Source: an uncultured Clostridia bacterium (lineage in GTDB: Bacteria > Bacillota > Clostridia > TANB77 > CAG-508). From it: a stretch of DNA of 20,698 nucleotides. A model generated the notes under the pieces. It worked only from the letters and a program-made list of their open reading frames with translations. It was not told the origin of the DNA and made no database searches. How positions within the stretch are numbered: position 1 is the first letter of the stretch; every line of letters begins with the position of its first letter. Of the stretch, positions 14,158-20,698 are shown in pieces. A program made the position numbers and the translations under genes. The DNA is taken from assembly GCA_949077355.1 (NCBI GenBank), contig CARUQW010000010.1:1-20698 (forward strand). Reading direction: 5' to 3'.

Positions 14158-15039
14158 ATGAAAAAAATTTTATTTAAAGGCTGTGGTACAGCTATTAGTA
14201 CACCTTTTGATGAAAATGGTGTGAATTTAAAAGAATTTGAAAGGCTGGTAGAAAATCAAATTCAAAATAAAGTAGATGCTATCATTGTTTGTGGAACAAC
14301 AGGAGAAGCTTCTACTATGACAACAGAAGAAAAAATAGCAACGATTAAATGTGCTGTAAAAACTTCTCATGGAAGAATTCCAGTTATTGCAGGTACGGGA
14401 GGAAACAATACGAAGCAAGTAATTGCTTACTCGAAAGAAGTAGAAAAACTAGGAGTAGATGGACTTTTAGTTGTTACACCTTATTATAACAAATGTACAC
14501 AAAATGGATTAATCGAACATTATAAAGAAATTGCTAAAAATGTCTCTTTACCAATCATACTTTATAATGTACCTAGTAGAACTAGTGTTAATATTGAACC
14601 TCACACTTGTTTTGAACTTTCTAAAATAGAAAATATTGTTGCTATTAAAGAAGCTAGTGGAAACTTATCGCAAGTTGCTGAAATTGCTTATTTATGTGGC
14701 GAAAATCTATCTATCTATTCTGGTAATGATGACCAAATTTTGCCAATTCTTTCTCTTGGTGGTATTGGTGTAATTTCAGTGTTATCAAATGTTATGCCAG
14801 ACTATACCCATACTATGGTTCAAAATTTTTTAGATGGAAAAATTAATACTGCCACCCAAATGCAATTAGACGCTATTCCTCTGATTAAGGCTTTATTTAG
14901 TGAAGTAAACCCAATTCCTGTAAAGGCTGGTTTAAATATGATTGGTTATAACTTTGGAATTCCTAGGTTGCCTTTAACAAAATTAAGTCAAGATAAAGAA
15001 AAAATACTACAAAATGAATTATCAAAATTAATAAATTAA
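14158..15039 (+). CDS. dapA: 4-hydroxy-tetrahydrodipicolinate synthase
   Basis: Condenses pyruvate with aspartate semialdehyde, the first committed step to diaminopimelate and lysine. The start is the ATG at 14158 after AGGAGTG, giving 293 residues. 'CGTTGEAST' near residue 47 carries the active-site Thr pair, 'LYNVPSRT' near 137 the catalytic Tyr, and 'VAIKEASGN' near 165 the Schiff-base Lys. The frame is intact and has no in-frame CGG. It is followed by dapB after 24 bases, so the two are co-transcribed. The T-rich stretch upstream contains TATAAT at 14083 and 14099, but I see no lysine riboswitch. Confidence 0.97.
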   Translation: MKKILFKGCGTAISTPFDENGVNLKEFERLVENQIQNKVDAIIVCGTTGEASTMTTEEKIATIKCAVKTSHGRIPVIAGTGGNNTKQVIAYSKEVEKLGVDGLLVVTPYYNKCTQNGLIEHYKEIAKNVSLPIILYNVPSRTSVNIEPHTCFELSKIENIVAIKEASGNLSQVAEIAYLCGENLSIYSGNDDQILPILSLGGIGVISVLSNVMPDYTHTMVQNFLDGKINTATQMQLDAIPLIKALFSEVNPIPVKAGLNMIGYNFGIPRLPLTKLSQDKEKILQNELSKLIN

Positions 15040-15063
15040 AGATAGGAAAGGATGTAAAAAAAT

Positions 15064-15816
15064 ATGTTAGAAGTAATGGTAAATGGATGTAATGGTAAAA
15101 TGGGGCAAATCGTTTGTGATTTAGTGGAACAAAATGAAAATTTTATTTTAAAATGTGGATTTGACAAAAGTATAACAGGTGAATTCGCTTTCCCTGTCTT
15201 TCATAAAATAGAAGATATTACAGAAAAACCGGATGTTATTATTGATTTTTCTGTTCCAATCGCCACTCTTCATATTTTAGAATATGCCGTAAAAGAACAC
15301 ATACCTGTAGTTATTGCTACCACTGGATTTTCAAATGAAGAAGAACGATTAATTGAAGAATATAGCAAACAAATTCCTATTTTTAAATCTGCTAATATGT
15401 CTTATGATATTATGATTATGAAAAAATTAGTTCAATGGCTTGCACCTCTACTAAAGGATACTGACATTGAAATAACGGAAACCCATCATAATCGAAAAAT
15501 TGACAGTCCAAGTGGCACTGCTCAAATGCTTGCTGATACCATCAATTCTACGCTTCATAACACGTTACATTGTGAATACAATCGACACAATAAACGTGAA
15601 AAAAGAGATAAAAATGAAATTGGCATGAATTCTATTCGTGGTGGAAATATTGTTGGCGAACATACCATTCAATTTTTTGGAGAATTTGAAACTTTTGAGT
15701 TAAAACATACTTCTTATTCTCGCAATGTTTTTGCAGAAGGTTCTTTAAAAGCTGCTAAATTTCTTATCAATATGCCAAATGGCTTATATAATATGGAGGA
15801 TATGTTTAGTATCTAA
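15064..15816 (+). CDS. dapB: 4-hydroxy-tetrahydrodipicolinate reductase
   Basis: Reduces the DapA product with NAD(P)H, the second step of the diaminopimelate branch. The 250-residue length fits. The nucleotide-binding loop 'VNGCNGKMGQ' lies at residues 6-15, 'DFSVP' and 'VVIATTGF' in the middle. The signature 'ETHHNRKIDSPSGTA' near 139 holds the catalytic histidine and lysine. RBS AGGAAAGG precedes the ATG. It ends the dapAB unit at a strong terminator. Confidence 0.97.
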   Translation: MLEVMVNGCNGKMGQIVCDLVEQNENFILKCGFDKSITGEFAFPVFHKIEDITEKPDVIIDFSVPIATLHILEYAVKEHIPVVIATTGFSNEEERLIEEYSKQIPIFKSANMSYDIMIMKKLVQWLAPLLKDTDIEITETHHNRKIDSPSGTAQMLADTINSTLHNTLHCEYNRHNKREKRDKNEIGMNSIRGGNIVGEHTIQFFGEFETFELKHTSYSRNVFAEGSLKAAKFLINMPNGLYNMEDMFSI

Positions 15817-15818
15817 CA

Positions 15819-15856
15819 AAAAAAGAAAAACGTTGTAATTAGCGTTTTTCTTTTTT
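15819..15856. terminator. Bidirectional terminator between dapB and the FxLYD-like gene
   Basis: Perfect 14-bp stem AAAAAAGAAAAACG (15819-15832) with its complement (15843-15856) and a 10-base loop. The A and T tracts at the ends serve both convergent genes. Confidence 0.9.
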
Positions 15857-15864
15857 ATTAATCC

Positions 15865-16329
15865 TTATTTTTTGGTAATCGTAAAGTCATATACATTTGA
15901 ACTATCAAATGATGCACTTGTACTAAATTTCATACTTTTACCTTGTTTTAATTCTCCTATATACGCTTCCATCGTAGCAATCTCTTTTCCTTGTTTGTCT
16001 AACATTTTAATAAGTGCTACATAGCCACCTTGTTCTGTAGTAGAATTATTATTTACAGTTCCTATTAACATAGTTTCACCATCTTTTTCTGTTAATTGAA
16101 TATTTGTAATTTCCATACCATCTAACTTCTTTGTTTCATGAAGTTTATCACTTTTGTTTAGTTTCGTGCCATCATCATACATCTCTGTGGTTCCAGTCTC
16201 TTTGCTAGTTTGTGTGTTAGTTTCCTCTTGTTTGTTCTTTCCGCTGTTACTCATAACAATTGCTATAATAATAACTACTACTGTAACAACTACTAAGATT
16301 GCTATCATCTTTTTCTCATTGTCTTTCAT
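15865..16329 (-). CDS. Membrane-anchored FxLYD-like domain protein
   Basis: The start is the ATG at 16329, six bases after GGAGGAAA, giving 154 residues; earlier starts lack a site. Residues 1-7 are polar and basic and are followed by one transmembrane helix ('MIAILVVVTVVVIIIAIVM'). A Ser/Thr/Glu linker runs to about residue 70. The C-terminal domain reads 'MEITNIQLTEKDGETMLIGT', then alternating strands to 'NVYDFTITKK'. This resembles FxLYD-type domains of exported proteins, which form a beta-sandwich. The domain should lie outside the cell. Function unknown. Own promoter at 16361-16389. Confidence 0.7.
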   Translation of the reverse strand: MKDNEKKMIAILVVVTVVVIIIAIVMSNSGKNKQEETNTQTSKETGTTEMYDDGTKLNKSDKLHETKKLDGMEITNIQLTEKDGETMLIGTVNNNSTTEQGGYVALIKMLDKQGKEIATMEAYIGELKQGKSMKFSTSASFDSSNVYDFTITKK

Positions 16330-16360
16330 TCTAATTTCCTCCTTTGTTTTTACTAGACTT

Positions 16361-16389
16361 ATTTTACTTCTAAACGATTCATCTGTCAA
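16361..16389 (-). promoter_or_regulatory. Promoter of the FxLYD-like gene
   Basis: Minus strand: TTGACA (16384-16389), 17-bp spacer, TAAAAT (16361-16366), about 32 bases before the ATG. Confidence 0.75.
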
Positions 16390-16405
16390 TAGTAAACTCA
16401 TTAAA

Positions 16406-16440
16406 AAATTGCCAAAAAGGTCCGTCCCCTCTGGCAATTT
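16406..16440 (-). terminator. Terminator of the ylxM-rplS operon
   Basis: Nine-base-pair stem AAATTGCCA/TGGCAATTT followed on the minus strand by a T run. The loop contains GGGGACGGACC, similar to the GGACGTTCC centres of the palindromes at 3268 and 18793, so it may derive from the same repeat family. Confidence 0.75.
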
Positions 16441-16451
16441 CTGGCAAAATT

Positions 16452-16982
16452 CTATTCTTTTTCAGCTTTTACTTCTTCAACTGGTTCTTCTTTTACCGTA
16501 TCTACTGTTTCTTGAACGGTAACTTCTTGTGTTTCAACAGCTGGTGCTTCTTCTGGAGCAGATTCTACAGCTACTTCTTCTGCAACTGGTTCTTCTACTA
16601 TGTCTTCCTTGATAACGATCTCTCTGTTTTCAATTCTAGCTCCTATTTGTTCTTTTGTCTTAGCAGCTTTACCAACTCTATCTCTTAAGTAGAATAATCT
16701 AGCTCTTCTTGCTTTACCTACTCTTACTAATTCTACTTTTTCAACTAATGGAGAATGTACTAAAAATGTTTTTTCAACACCTACACCGTAAGAAATCTTT
16801 CTAACTGTAAATGTTTGATTTACGCCTCCACCTTGTACTTTAATGATAATTCCTTCAAATACTTGGATTCTTTCTTTGTTTCCTTCTTTTATTCTTACGT
16901 GTACTCTAACGGTATTACCAACTTTTAATTCTGGTATTTTGTTTTTTAATTGTTCATGTTCAATAGATTTTATAATATCCAT
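16452..16982 (-). CDS. rplS: 50S ribosomal protein L19 with long acidic C-terminal tail
   Basis: L19 sits at the interface of the ribosomal subunits. Residues 1-115 match the family: 'PELKVGNTVRVHVRIKEGNK', 'GIIIKVQGGG', 'VEKTFLVHSPLVEKVE' and 'RVGKARRARLFYLRDRVGKA'. The family usually ends close to 115. Here about 60 more residues follow, made almost only of Glu, Val, Ala, Pro and Thr ('VAEEVAVESAPEEAPAVETQ'), likely disordered and strongly acidic. Start ATG at 16982 after GGAGGG. It is the last gene of the operon, 56 bases after trmD. Confidence 0.95.
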   Translation of the reverse strand: MDIIKSIEHEQLKNKIPELKVGNTVRVHVRIKEGNKERIQVFEGIIIKVQGGGVNQTFTVRKISYGVGVEKTFLVHSPLVEKVELVRVGKARRARLFYLRDRVGKAAKTKEQIGARIENREIVIKEDIVEEPVAEEVAVESAPEEAPAVETQEVTVQETVDTVKEEPVEEVKAEKE

Positions 16983-17038
16983 TTTCGAATTCCCTCCTTC
17001 TTTTTAATCGCGAGCGGTGCTTTCTTGTAGCACTTCGT

Positions 17039-17707
17039 TTACTTATTTTTTAATAAATCTGGTCTTTTCCTTTTAGTTATTTCTACAGATTTTTCTTTTC
17101 GCCATCTTTCTATCTTTTCGTGGTGACCTGATAGTAATATTTCTGGAACAGATTCTCCTTCAAATATTTCTGGTCTTGTATATTGTGGATATTCTAGAAG
17201 TCCATCTGAAAAACTTTCTTCTTGAATAGAATCTTGTTTTAAAACGCCTTCTACATATCGGCTAACACTATCAATTAATACCATAGCTGGAATTTCTCCA
17301 CCGGTTAATACATAGTCACCAATTGATATTTCTTCATCCACAATCTTATCTAACACTCTTTGGTCAATTCCCTCATAGTGTCCACAAAGTATAATAAGAT
17401 GATTTTCTTTACTTAATCTTTCAACCATTTGTTGGTTTAATGTTTTTCCTTGTGGGGACATGTAGATAACTTTAGCCTTTTCTTTGTGAAGCGATTGATA
17501 AGCTTTATAGACTACATCTGGTTTCATTACCATTCCTGCACCACCACCATATGGAGTGTCATCTACTTTTTTATGTTTGTCTTCTGAAAAATCTCTAATA
17601 TTGATTAAATTAATATCAATTCGTTCTTTTTCTACTGCTTTTCCAATTACACTTGTTTTCAATGGTTCAAACATTTCAGGGAAAAGCGTTAAAACATCAA
17701 ATTTCAT
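17039..17707 (-). CDS. trmD: tRNA (guanine-N1)-methyltransferase
   Basis: Methylates G37 of tRNAs that read CNN codons, preventing frameshifts. The 222-residue product starts at ATG 17707 behind GGGAGGAAA. The knotted SAM site is visible as 'YMSPQGKTLNQ', 'LCGHYEGIDQR' and 'ISIGDYVLTGGE'. The C-terminal helical domain contains 'PEILLSGHHEKIERWR'. It lies between rimM and rplS in the standard order. The frame is intact and has no CGG codon. Its role in reading-frame upkeep, including CGG-reading tRNA-Arg in other bacteria, is relevant to the frameshifts seen here. Confidence 0.97.
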   Translation of the reverse strand: MKFDVLTLFPEMFEPLKTSVIGKAVEKERIDINLINIRDFSEDKHKKVDDTPYGGGAGMVMKPDVVYKAYQSLHKEKAKVIYMSPQGKTLNQQMVERLSKENHLIILCGHYEGIDQRVLDKIVDEEISIGDYVLTGGEIPAMVLIDSVSRYVEGVLKQDSIQEESFSDGLLEYPQYTRPEIFEGESVPEILLSGHHEKIERWRKEKSVEITKRKRPDLLKNK

Positions 17708-17721
17708 TGTTTCCTCCCTAT

Positions 17722-18228
17722 TTACATTAAACCTGGTATAAGATGAAATATTATCTTTCCACTTTCCAAATCTACTTGTTTTAAAACTTCTGGTAAACCT
17801 GGCAACAGAATTTGTTTTCCTAATTCATCTTTTATTACATATATATCATTACTCCCTGTATTAAAAATATCATCTATCTTTCCCAGTAATTGTCCCTCAT
17901 CGGTATAAGCTTCCAAACCTAATAAATCTACGATATAATAAACGCCTTCTTCTAAAGGTTCTTCCTTCCTTCTATCCACCAATAAGTAGCTTTGACGCAA
18001 AAGGTCAGCTTCTTCTGGTGTATCAATACCTTTTAGTTTCATTAATACCATATTTTTATGGTATTTTACCTCTTCGATTTCATATTCTTTTCTACCTTTT
18101 CTATTTTCGATATATATGGTTTCTAATTTATCAAATCGGTTAATATCATCAGTAAAAGGTTTGATTTTTACCATTCCTTTAATTCCAAATGTATTTACAA
18201 TTTGACCTATTTCAAGATACTTTGTCAT
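17722..18228 (-). CDS. rimM: Ribosome maturation factor RimM
   Basis: RimM binds protein S19 and helps mature the head of the 30S subunit. The start is the ATG at 18228 ('MTKYLEIGQIVNTFGIKG'), nine bases after GGAG; two starts just upstream are too close to it. The product is 168 residues. The N-terminal domain has 'GQIVNTFGIKGMVKI' and the C-terminal PRC-barrel domain 'YYIVDLLGLEAYTDEG', 'GKIDDIFNTGSNDIYVI' and 'LLPGLPEVLKQVD'. Fourteen bases before trmD, as usual. Confidence 0.93.
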   Translation of the reverse strand: MTKYLEIGQIVNTFGIKGMVKIKPFTDDINRFDKLETIYIENRKGRKEYEIEEVKYHKNMVLMKLKGIDTPEEADLLRQSYLLVDRRKEEPLEEGVYYIVDLLGLEAYTDEGQLLGKIDDIFNTGSNDIYVIKDELGKQILLPGLPEVLKQVDLESGKIIFHLIPGLM

Positions 18229-18243
18229 ATTCATAAACTCCAA

Positions 18244-18474
18244 TTATCCAATAAATTCAACTGAAACTCTTTTTTGTTCTTTAGCACCTACAGATTTCAT
18301 TACAGTTCTAATAGATTTAGCAAGTCTACCTTGCTTTCCTATTATTTTTCCCATATCACTATCTGCAACTTTTACTTCAAAAACAATCGATTTTTCTCCA
18401 TCAATTTCCTTGATTTCAACAGTTTCTTTATTATCTACTAAGTTTAAAATAATCGTTTCTAAGATATCTTTCAT
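18244..18474 (-). CDS. khpA: KH-domain RNA-binding protein KhpA
   Basis: A small RNA-binding protein (YlqC in Bacillus) that pairs with KhpB and affects cell division and RNA levels in Firmicutes. Start ATG at 18474, eight bases after GGAGG, giving 76 residues. An upstream in-frame ATG at 18489 overlaps that site. The KH fold shows its signature loop in 'GKIIGKQGRLAKSIRTVM' near residue 45. Between rpsP and rimM, the conserved position. Confidence 0.93.
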   Translation of the reverse strand: MKDILETIILNLVDNKETVEIKEIDGEKSIVFEVKVADSDMGKIIGKQGRLAKSIRTVMKSVGAKEQKRVSVEFIG

Positions 18475-18497
18475 GTTAAAGTCCTCCATTTTTAAAA

Positions 18498-18534
18498 AGT
18501 GGTTACTTTTGTGCCTGTCCCAAAACTATCCACT
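18498..18534. repeat. Imperfect palindrome between rpsP and khpA
   Basis: Arms AGTGGTTACTTTTG (18498-18511) and CAAAACTATCCACT (18521-18534) pair at 12 of 14 positions around TGCCTGTCC. GTGCCTGTCCC-type cores are, as I recall, common in REP-like repeats of Firmicutes. It sits in a short intergenic gap. Confidence 0.45.
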
Positions 18535-18538
18535 CGTC

Positions 18539-18769
18539 TTAAGCTTTTTCAATTAAAGCTTTAACTGTGTCTGTTGGTTTAGCACCATTTTTAATCCATT
18601 TTTCTACTTTTTCTTTGTCTAAACAAATTGTTGCTGGTTCTGTCATTGGATCATAGGTTCCTAATTGCTCAATTATTTTACCATCTCTTGGGCATCTTGA
18701 ATCTGCCACTACAATATGATAAAATGGAGCTTTTTTCTTTCCTTGTCTTTGTAATCTGATTTTTACCAT
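18539..18769 (-). CDS. rpsP: 30S ribosomal protein S16
   Basis: S16 supports 30S assembly. The start is the ATG at 18769 ('MVKIRLQRQGKKKAPFYHIV') five bases after GGAGGTG. Upstream codons in the same frame run through a palindrome and are not part of the gene. The product is 76 residues, slightly short for the family but complete: 'VADSRCPRDGKIIEQLGTYD' and 'KVEKWIKNGAKPTDTVKAL' are characteristic. Confidence 0.97.
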   Translation of the reverse strand: MVKIRLQRQGKKKAPFYHIVVADSRCPRDGKIIEQLGTYDPMTEPATICLDKEKVEKWIKNGAKPTDTVKALIEKA

Positions 18770-18792
18770 TTTTTTCACCTCCATTAAATTTG

Positions 18793-18825
18793 CAGGGATT
18801 TGAAGGACGTTCCTTAAAATCCCTG
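18793..18825. repeat. REP-like palindrome with GGACGTTCC centre
   Basis: Arms CAGGGATTTGAAGGA (18793-18807) and TCCTTAAAATCCCTG (18811-18825) pair at 14 of 15 positions. The centre GGACGTTCC is the same as in the palindrome at 3268. Lies between ffh and rpsP. Confidence 0.6.
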
Positions 18826-18933
18826 TTTGGGGATTTCGGCTTTCCCTTAAAATCACCTTATTTATATTTGTATTAGTTATCCGTAATTTGTTTTACTTCA
18901 AACGGCTAACTTAAAACTTAATAACATAATTTA

Positions 18934-20288
18934 TTAAAATTTAAAATTCTTCAAAGCATTTTCGTCTATTCCATTTAGTAATTTTTTCATACCGCCTTTA
19001 TTATTTTTCATTTGCTTCATCATTTTTTGTGTCATTTCAAATGATTTGATAAATTTGTTGATGTCTTGTACAGATGTTCCACTTCCCTTTGCAATACGCT
19101 GTCTACGACTAGCATTCAAAATTCTAGTATCCCTTTTTTCTTTTTTGGTCATAGAACAAATGATAGCTTCTATTTTTTCAAATTCTTTATCATCTACTTT
19201 TAAATCTTTGATTTGGTTCATACCAGGTATCATCTTTAAAAGTGATGAAAATGACCCCATCTTCTTTACTTGACGAAGTTGTGCTAAGTAATCATCTAGG
19301 TCTAGTTCTTTTTTCTTTAATTGTTTTTCTAATTTTTCTGCTTCTTCTAAATCAAATGCTTCTTCTGCCTTCTCAATAACTGATAAAATATCTCCCATTC
19401 CTAAAATTCTTTGTGCCATTCGGTCTGGATGAAATACTTCAATATCACTTAATTTTTCTCCTGTTGCTGCAAATTTGATTGGTTTTCCTGTTACTTTTTT
19501 TACGGATAATGCAGCTCCGCCTCTTGTGTCACCATCTAATTTAGTTAATGCTACCCCATCAATTCCGAATAGTTTCATTAAATTTTTCTGCTACATTAAC
19601 AGCATCCTGTCCTGTCATACTATCTACCACTAATAAGATTTCATGTGGTTTAATATTAGCTTTTAAGTTTTTCAATTCTTCCATCAATGCTTCATCAATA
19701 TGCAAACGTCCTGCTGTATCTAAGATAATAACATCATTTAATTTAGAAATTGCTGTTGACATAGCTTGTTTTGCAATATGAACCACATCTTTTGAATTTT
19801 CGTTAACAAATACTGGAATGTTTAATTGTTTTCCTACTACTTGTAACTGTTTAATAGCTGCTGGCCTATAAATATCACAAGCTACTAACAATGGTTTTTT
19901 TCCTTGTTTTCTCAACAAATTAGCCAATTTTCCTGATGTTGTTGTTTTACCAGAACCTTGCAATCCTACCATCATAATAACGGTTGGTGGATTTGGTGTA
20001 AAATTGATTTTACTTTCCGTTCCTCCGAAGTAACTCCACTAATTCATCTTTTACTATTTTTATAACTTGTTGTCCTGGTGTTAATGATTTTAAAACATCT
20101 TGACCTAAGGCTTTTTCTTGAATTGTTGCGATAAAGTCTTTTACTATTTTATAGTTAACATCAGCTTCTAAAAGGGCAAGCTTTACCTCTCTCATCATTT
20201 CTTTTAAATCTGATTCTGTTATTCTTGCTTTTCCTCTGATTTTTCTAGTTATTTCTTGTAATCTAGAAGATAGTCCTTCGAAAGCCAT
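18934..20288 (-). CDS. ffh: Signal recognition particle protein Ffh, two +1 frameshifts at CGG
   Basis: Ffh binds the signal sequences of nascent membrane proteins and, with 4.5S RNA and FtsY, delivers ribosomes to the membrane. It is essential in most bacteria. Start ATG at 20288 after GGAGG. The N domain (residues 1-87) ends at an in-frame CGG (20025-20027). Skipping its C gives 'ELLGGTESKINFTPNPPTVI', leading into the GTPase domain: 'GLQGSGKTTTSGKLA', 'DTAGRLH'. A second in-frame CGG (19565-19567) would stop translation two codons later; skipping its C gives 'FNETIGIDGVALTKLDGD', the G4/G5 region, then the M domain with 'KMIPGMNQIKDLK'. The doubly shifted protein has exactly 450 residues, the normal size. 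No piece alone would be functional. Confidence 0.93.
19564..19567 (-). other. CGGA +1 frameshift site 2 in ffh
   Basis: ATT is followed by in-frame CGG-A. The zero frame reads Arg-Asn-stop. The +1 frame reads Gly-Ile-Asp-Gly, as expected before the TKLDGD GTPase motif. Confidence 0.8.
20024..20027 (-). other. CGGA +1 frameshift site 1 in ffh
   Basis: CTT is followed by in-frame CGG-A. The zero frame stops after four more codons. The +1 frame gives Gly-Gly-Thr, the linker to the GTPase domain. CTT in front of a poorly read codon is the same arrangement as in prfB (CUU UGA) and Ty1 (CUU AGG) +1 shifts. Confidence 0.8.
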
Positions 20289-20300
20289 GTTTTTCCTCCT

Positions 20301-20648
20301 TTAAACTAAACAATTTAATTCTTTTTTGATGTTTTCTAAAACGTCTGCAATTTCTTTGTCTGAATCGTTTTTTTGAATTTTAGTTAATTCAAATAAAACT
20401 TTTTCAATTTTTTTTTCTTGATTTAACGTCCTTTTCATAAAACTTAACTTTTCTTCGTATTCGAAAAGTTTTTTCTCCCCCTTCTTCAAAATGTCTCGAA
20501 CAGCTTGTCTGGTGATTTGATTGTTTTCTGCTATTTCTGATAACGACAAGTCATTATTATAGTAGTCATCTATGATTTCGTATTGTTTTTGTGTTAACAA
20601 TTTTCCGTAAATTTCGTTTAACATACTAATTTCTACGTTCTTTTCCAT
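20301..20648 (-). CDS. ylxM: YlxM/p13-like helix-turn-helix protein, SRP-associated
   Basis: The start is the ATG at 20648 after GAGGTAG, giving 115 residues. An N-terminal helix-turn-helix of sigma-factor region 4 type is seen in 'TQKQYEIIDDYYNNDLSLSE' and 'NQITRQAVRDILKKGEKKL', followed by a charged helical tail. YlxM is regularly encoded directly before ffh in Firmicutes and is thought to modulate the signal recognition particle. Twelve bases separate it from ffh, so they are co-transcribed. The operon promoter lies at or beyond the window edge. Confidence 0.9.
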   Translation of the reverse strand: MEKNVEISMLNEIYGKLLTQKQYEIIDDYYNNDLSLSEIAENNQITRQAVRDILKKGEKKLFEYEEKLSFMKRTLNQEKKIEKVLFELTKIQKNDSDKEIADVLENIKKELNCLV

Positions 20649-20698
20649 AGTTACTACCTCTTTCATTTTGTAATGCATATATACTTTACACCTTTTTT

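Noticed and set aside
18770..18856. N-terminal extension of S16
   Set aside because: The extra codons are the translation of the REP-like palindrome. A strong ribosome binding site lies directly before the ATG at 18769.
287..20027. Homopolymer sequencing errors as the cause of the frameshifts in integrase, the 62-aa gene, tsaD, fic and ffh
   Set aside because: For the 62-aa gene and fic a nearby A-run could also repair the frame, and I first placed the shifts there. The CGG position repairs all six with one rule and gives better family matches. Only the protease shift sits in a homopolymer. A different, CGG-specific artefact is not excluded.

Overview
The window comes from a low-GC Gram-positive, clostridia-like bacterium. 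The coding is strongly A+T-rich, ribosome binding sites are AGGAGG-type, and the gene order ylxM-ffh-rpsP-khpA-rimM-trmD-rplS is typical of Firmicutes. A 'GITLISL'-type prepilin-like protein, which I associate with gut clostridia, agrees with this. I cannot name the species.

Layout. (1) 1-877: the 3' part of a tyrosine-recombinase gene reading into a tRNA-Leu(UAG), the usual edge of an integrated element. (2) 878-5885, minus strand: a site-2-type metalloprotease, tsaD, a metallophosphoesterase and recG, then a tiny two-helix membrane protein and tRNA-Leu from their own promoters. (3) 5886-10233: an accessory block holding a horizontally acquired-looking prolyl-tRNA synthetase without an editing insert, a small membrane protein behind a tandemly duplicated leader, a bacterial PH-domain protein, a Fic protein and an unknown gene. 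(4) 10373-13340: lysS, a prepilin-like protein, a small unknown gene and tRNA-Gln(CUG). (5) 13413-16329: a YgjP-like protein, dapA-dapB (lysine/diaminopimelate synthesis) and an FxLYD-like lipoprotein-sized protein. (6) 16406-20648: the ribosome/SRP operon.

The main observation is a translational one. Six apparent single-base frameshifts, in five otherwise well-preserved genes (integrase, 62-aa membrane protein, tsaD, fic, and ffh twice), all fall exactly on an in-frame CGG codon. Each is repaired by skipping the C and reading the following GGN as glycine (+1 shift). In each of the four recognisable families the restored glycine fits the family sequence, and Ffh comes back to exactly 450 residues. 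I searched the other native-looking genes for in-frame CGG and found none. CGG is read normally only in the foreign-looking prolyl-tRNA synthetase (six codons) and once in the 116-aa unknown gene. This suggests that CGG is unassigned or starved in this organism and is bypassed by +1 frameshifting or four-base decoding. A context-specific sequencing artefact is the main alternative.

Other items of note are: an RNA-structured 75-bp tandem duplication carrying a compensatory base change before the gene at 7513; a fragment of a second prolyl-tRNA synthetase tail with a copied terminator; a 48-bp exact direct repeat carrying identical promoters for the protease gene and lysS; a set of REP-like palindromes with a GGACGTTCC centre; and a YgjP-family protein whose HExxH motif reads HQxxH.
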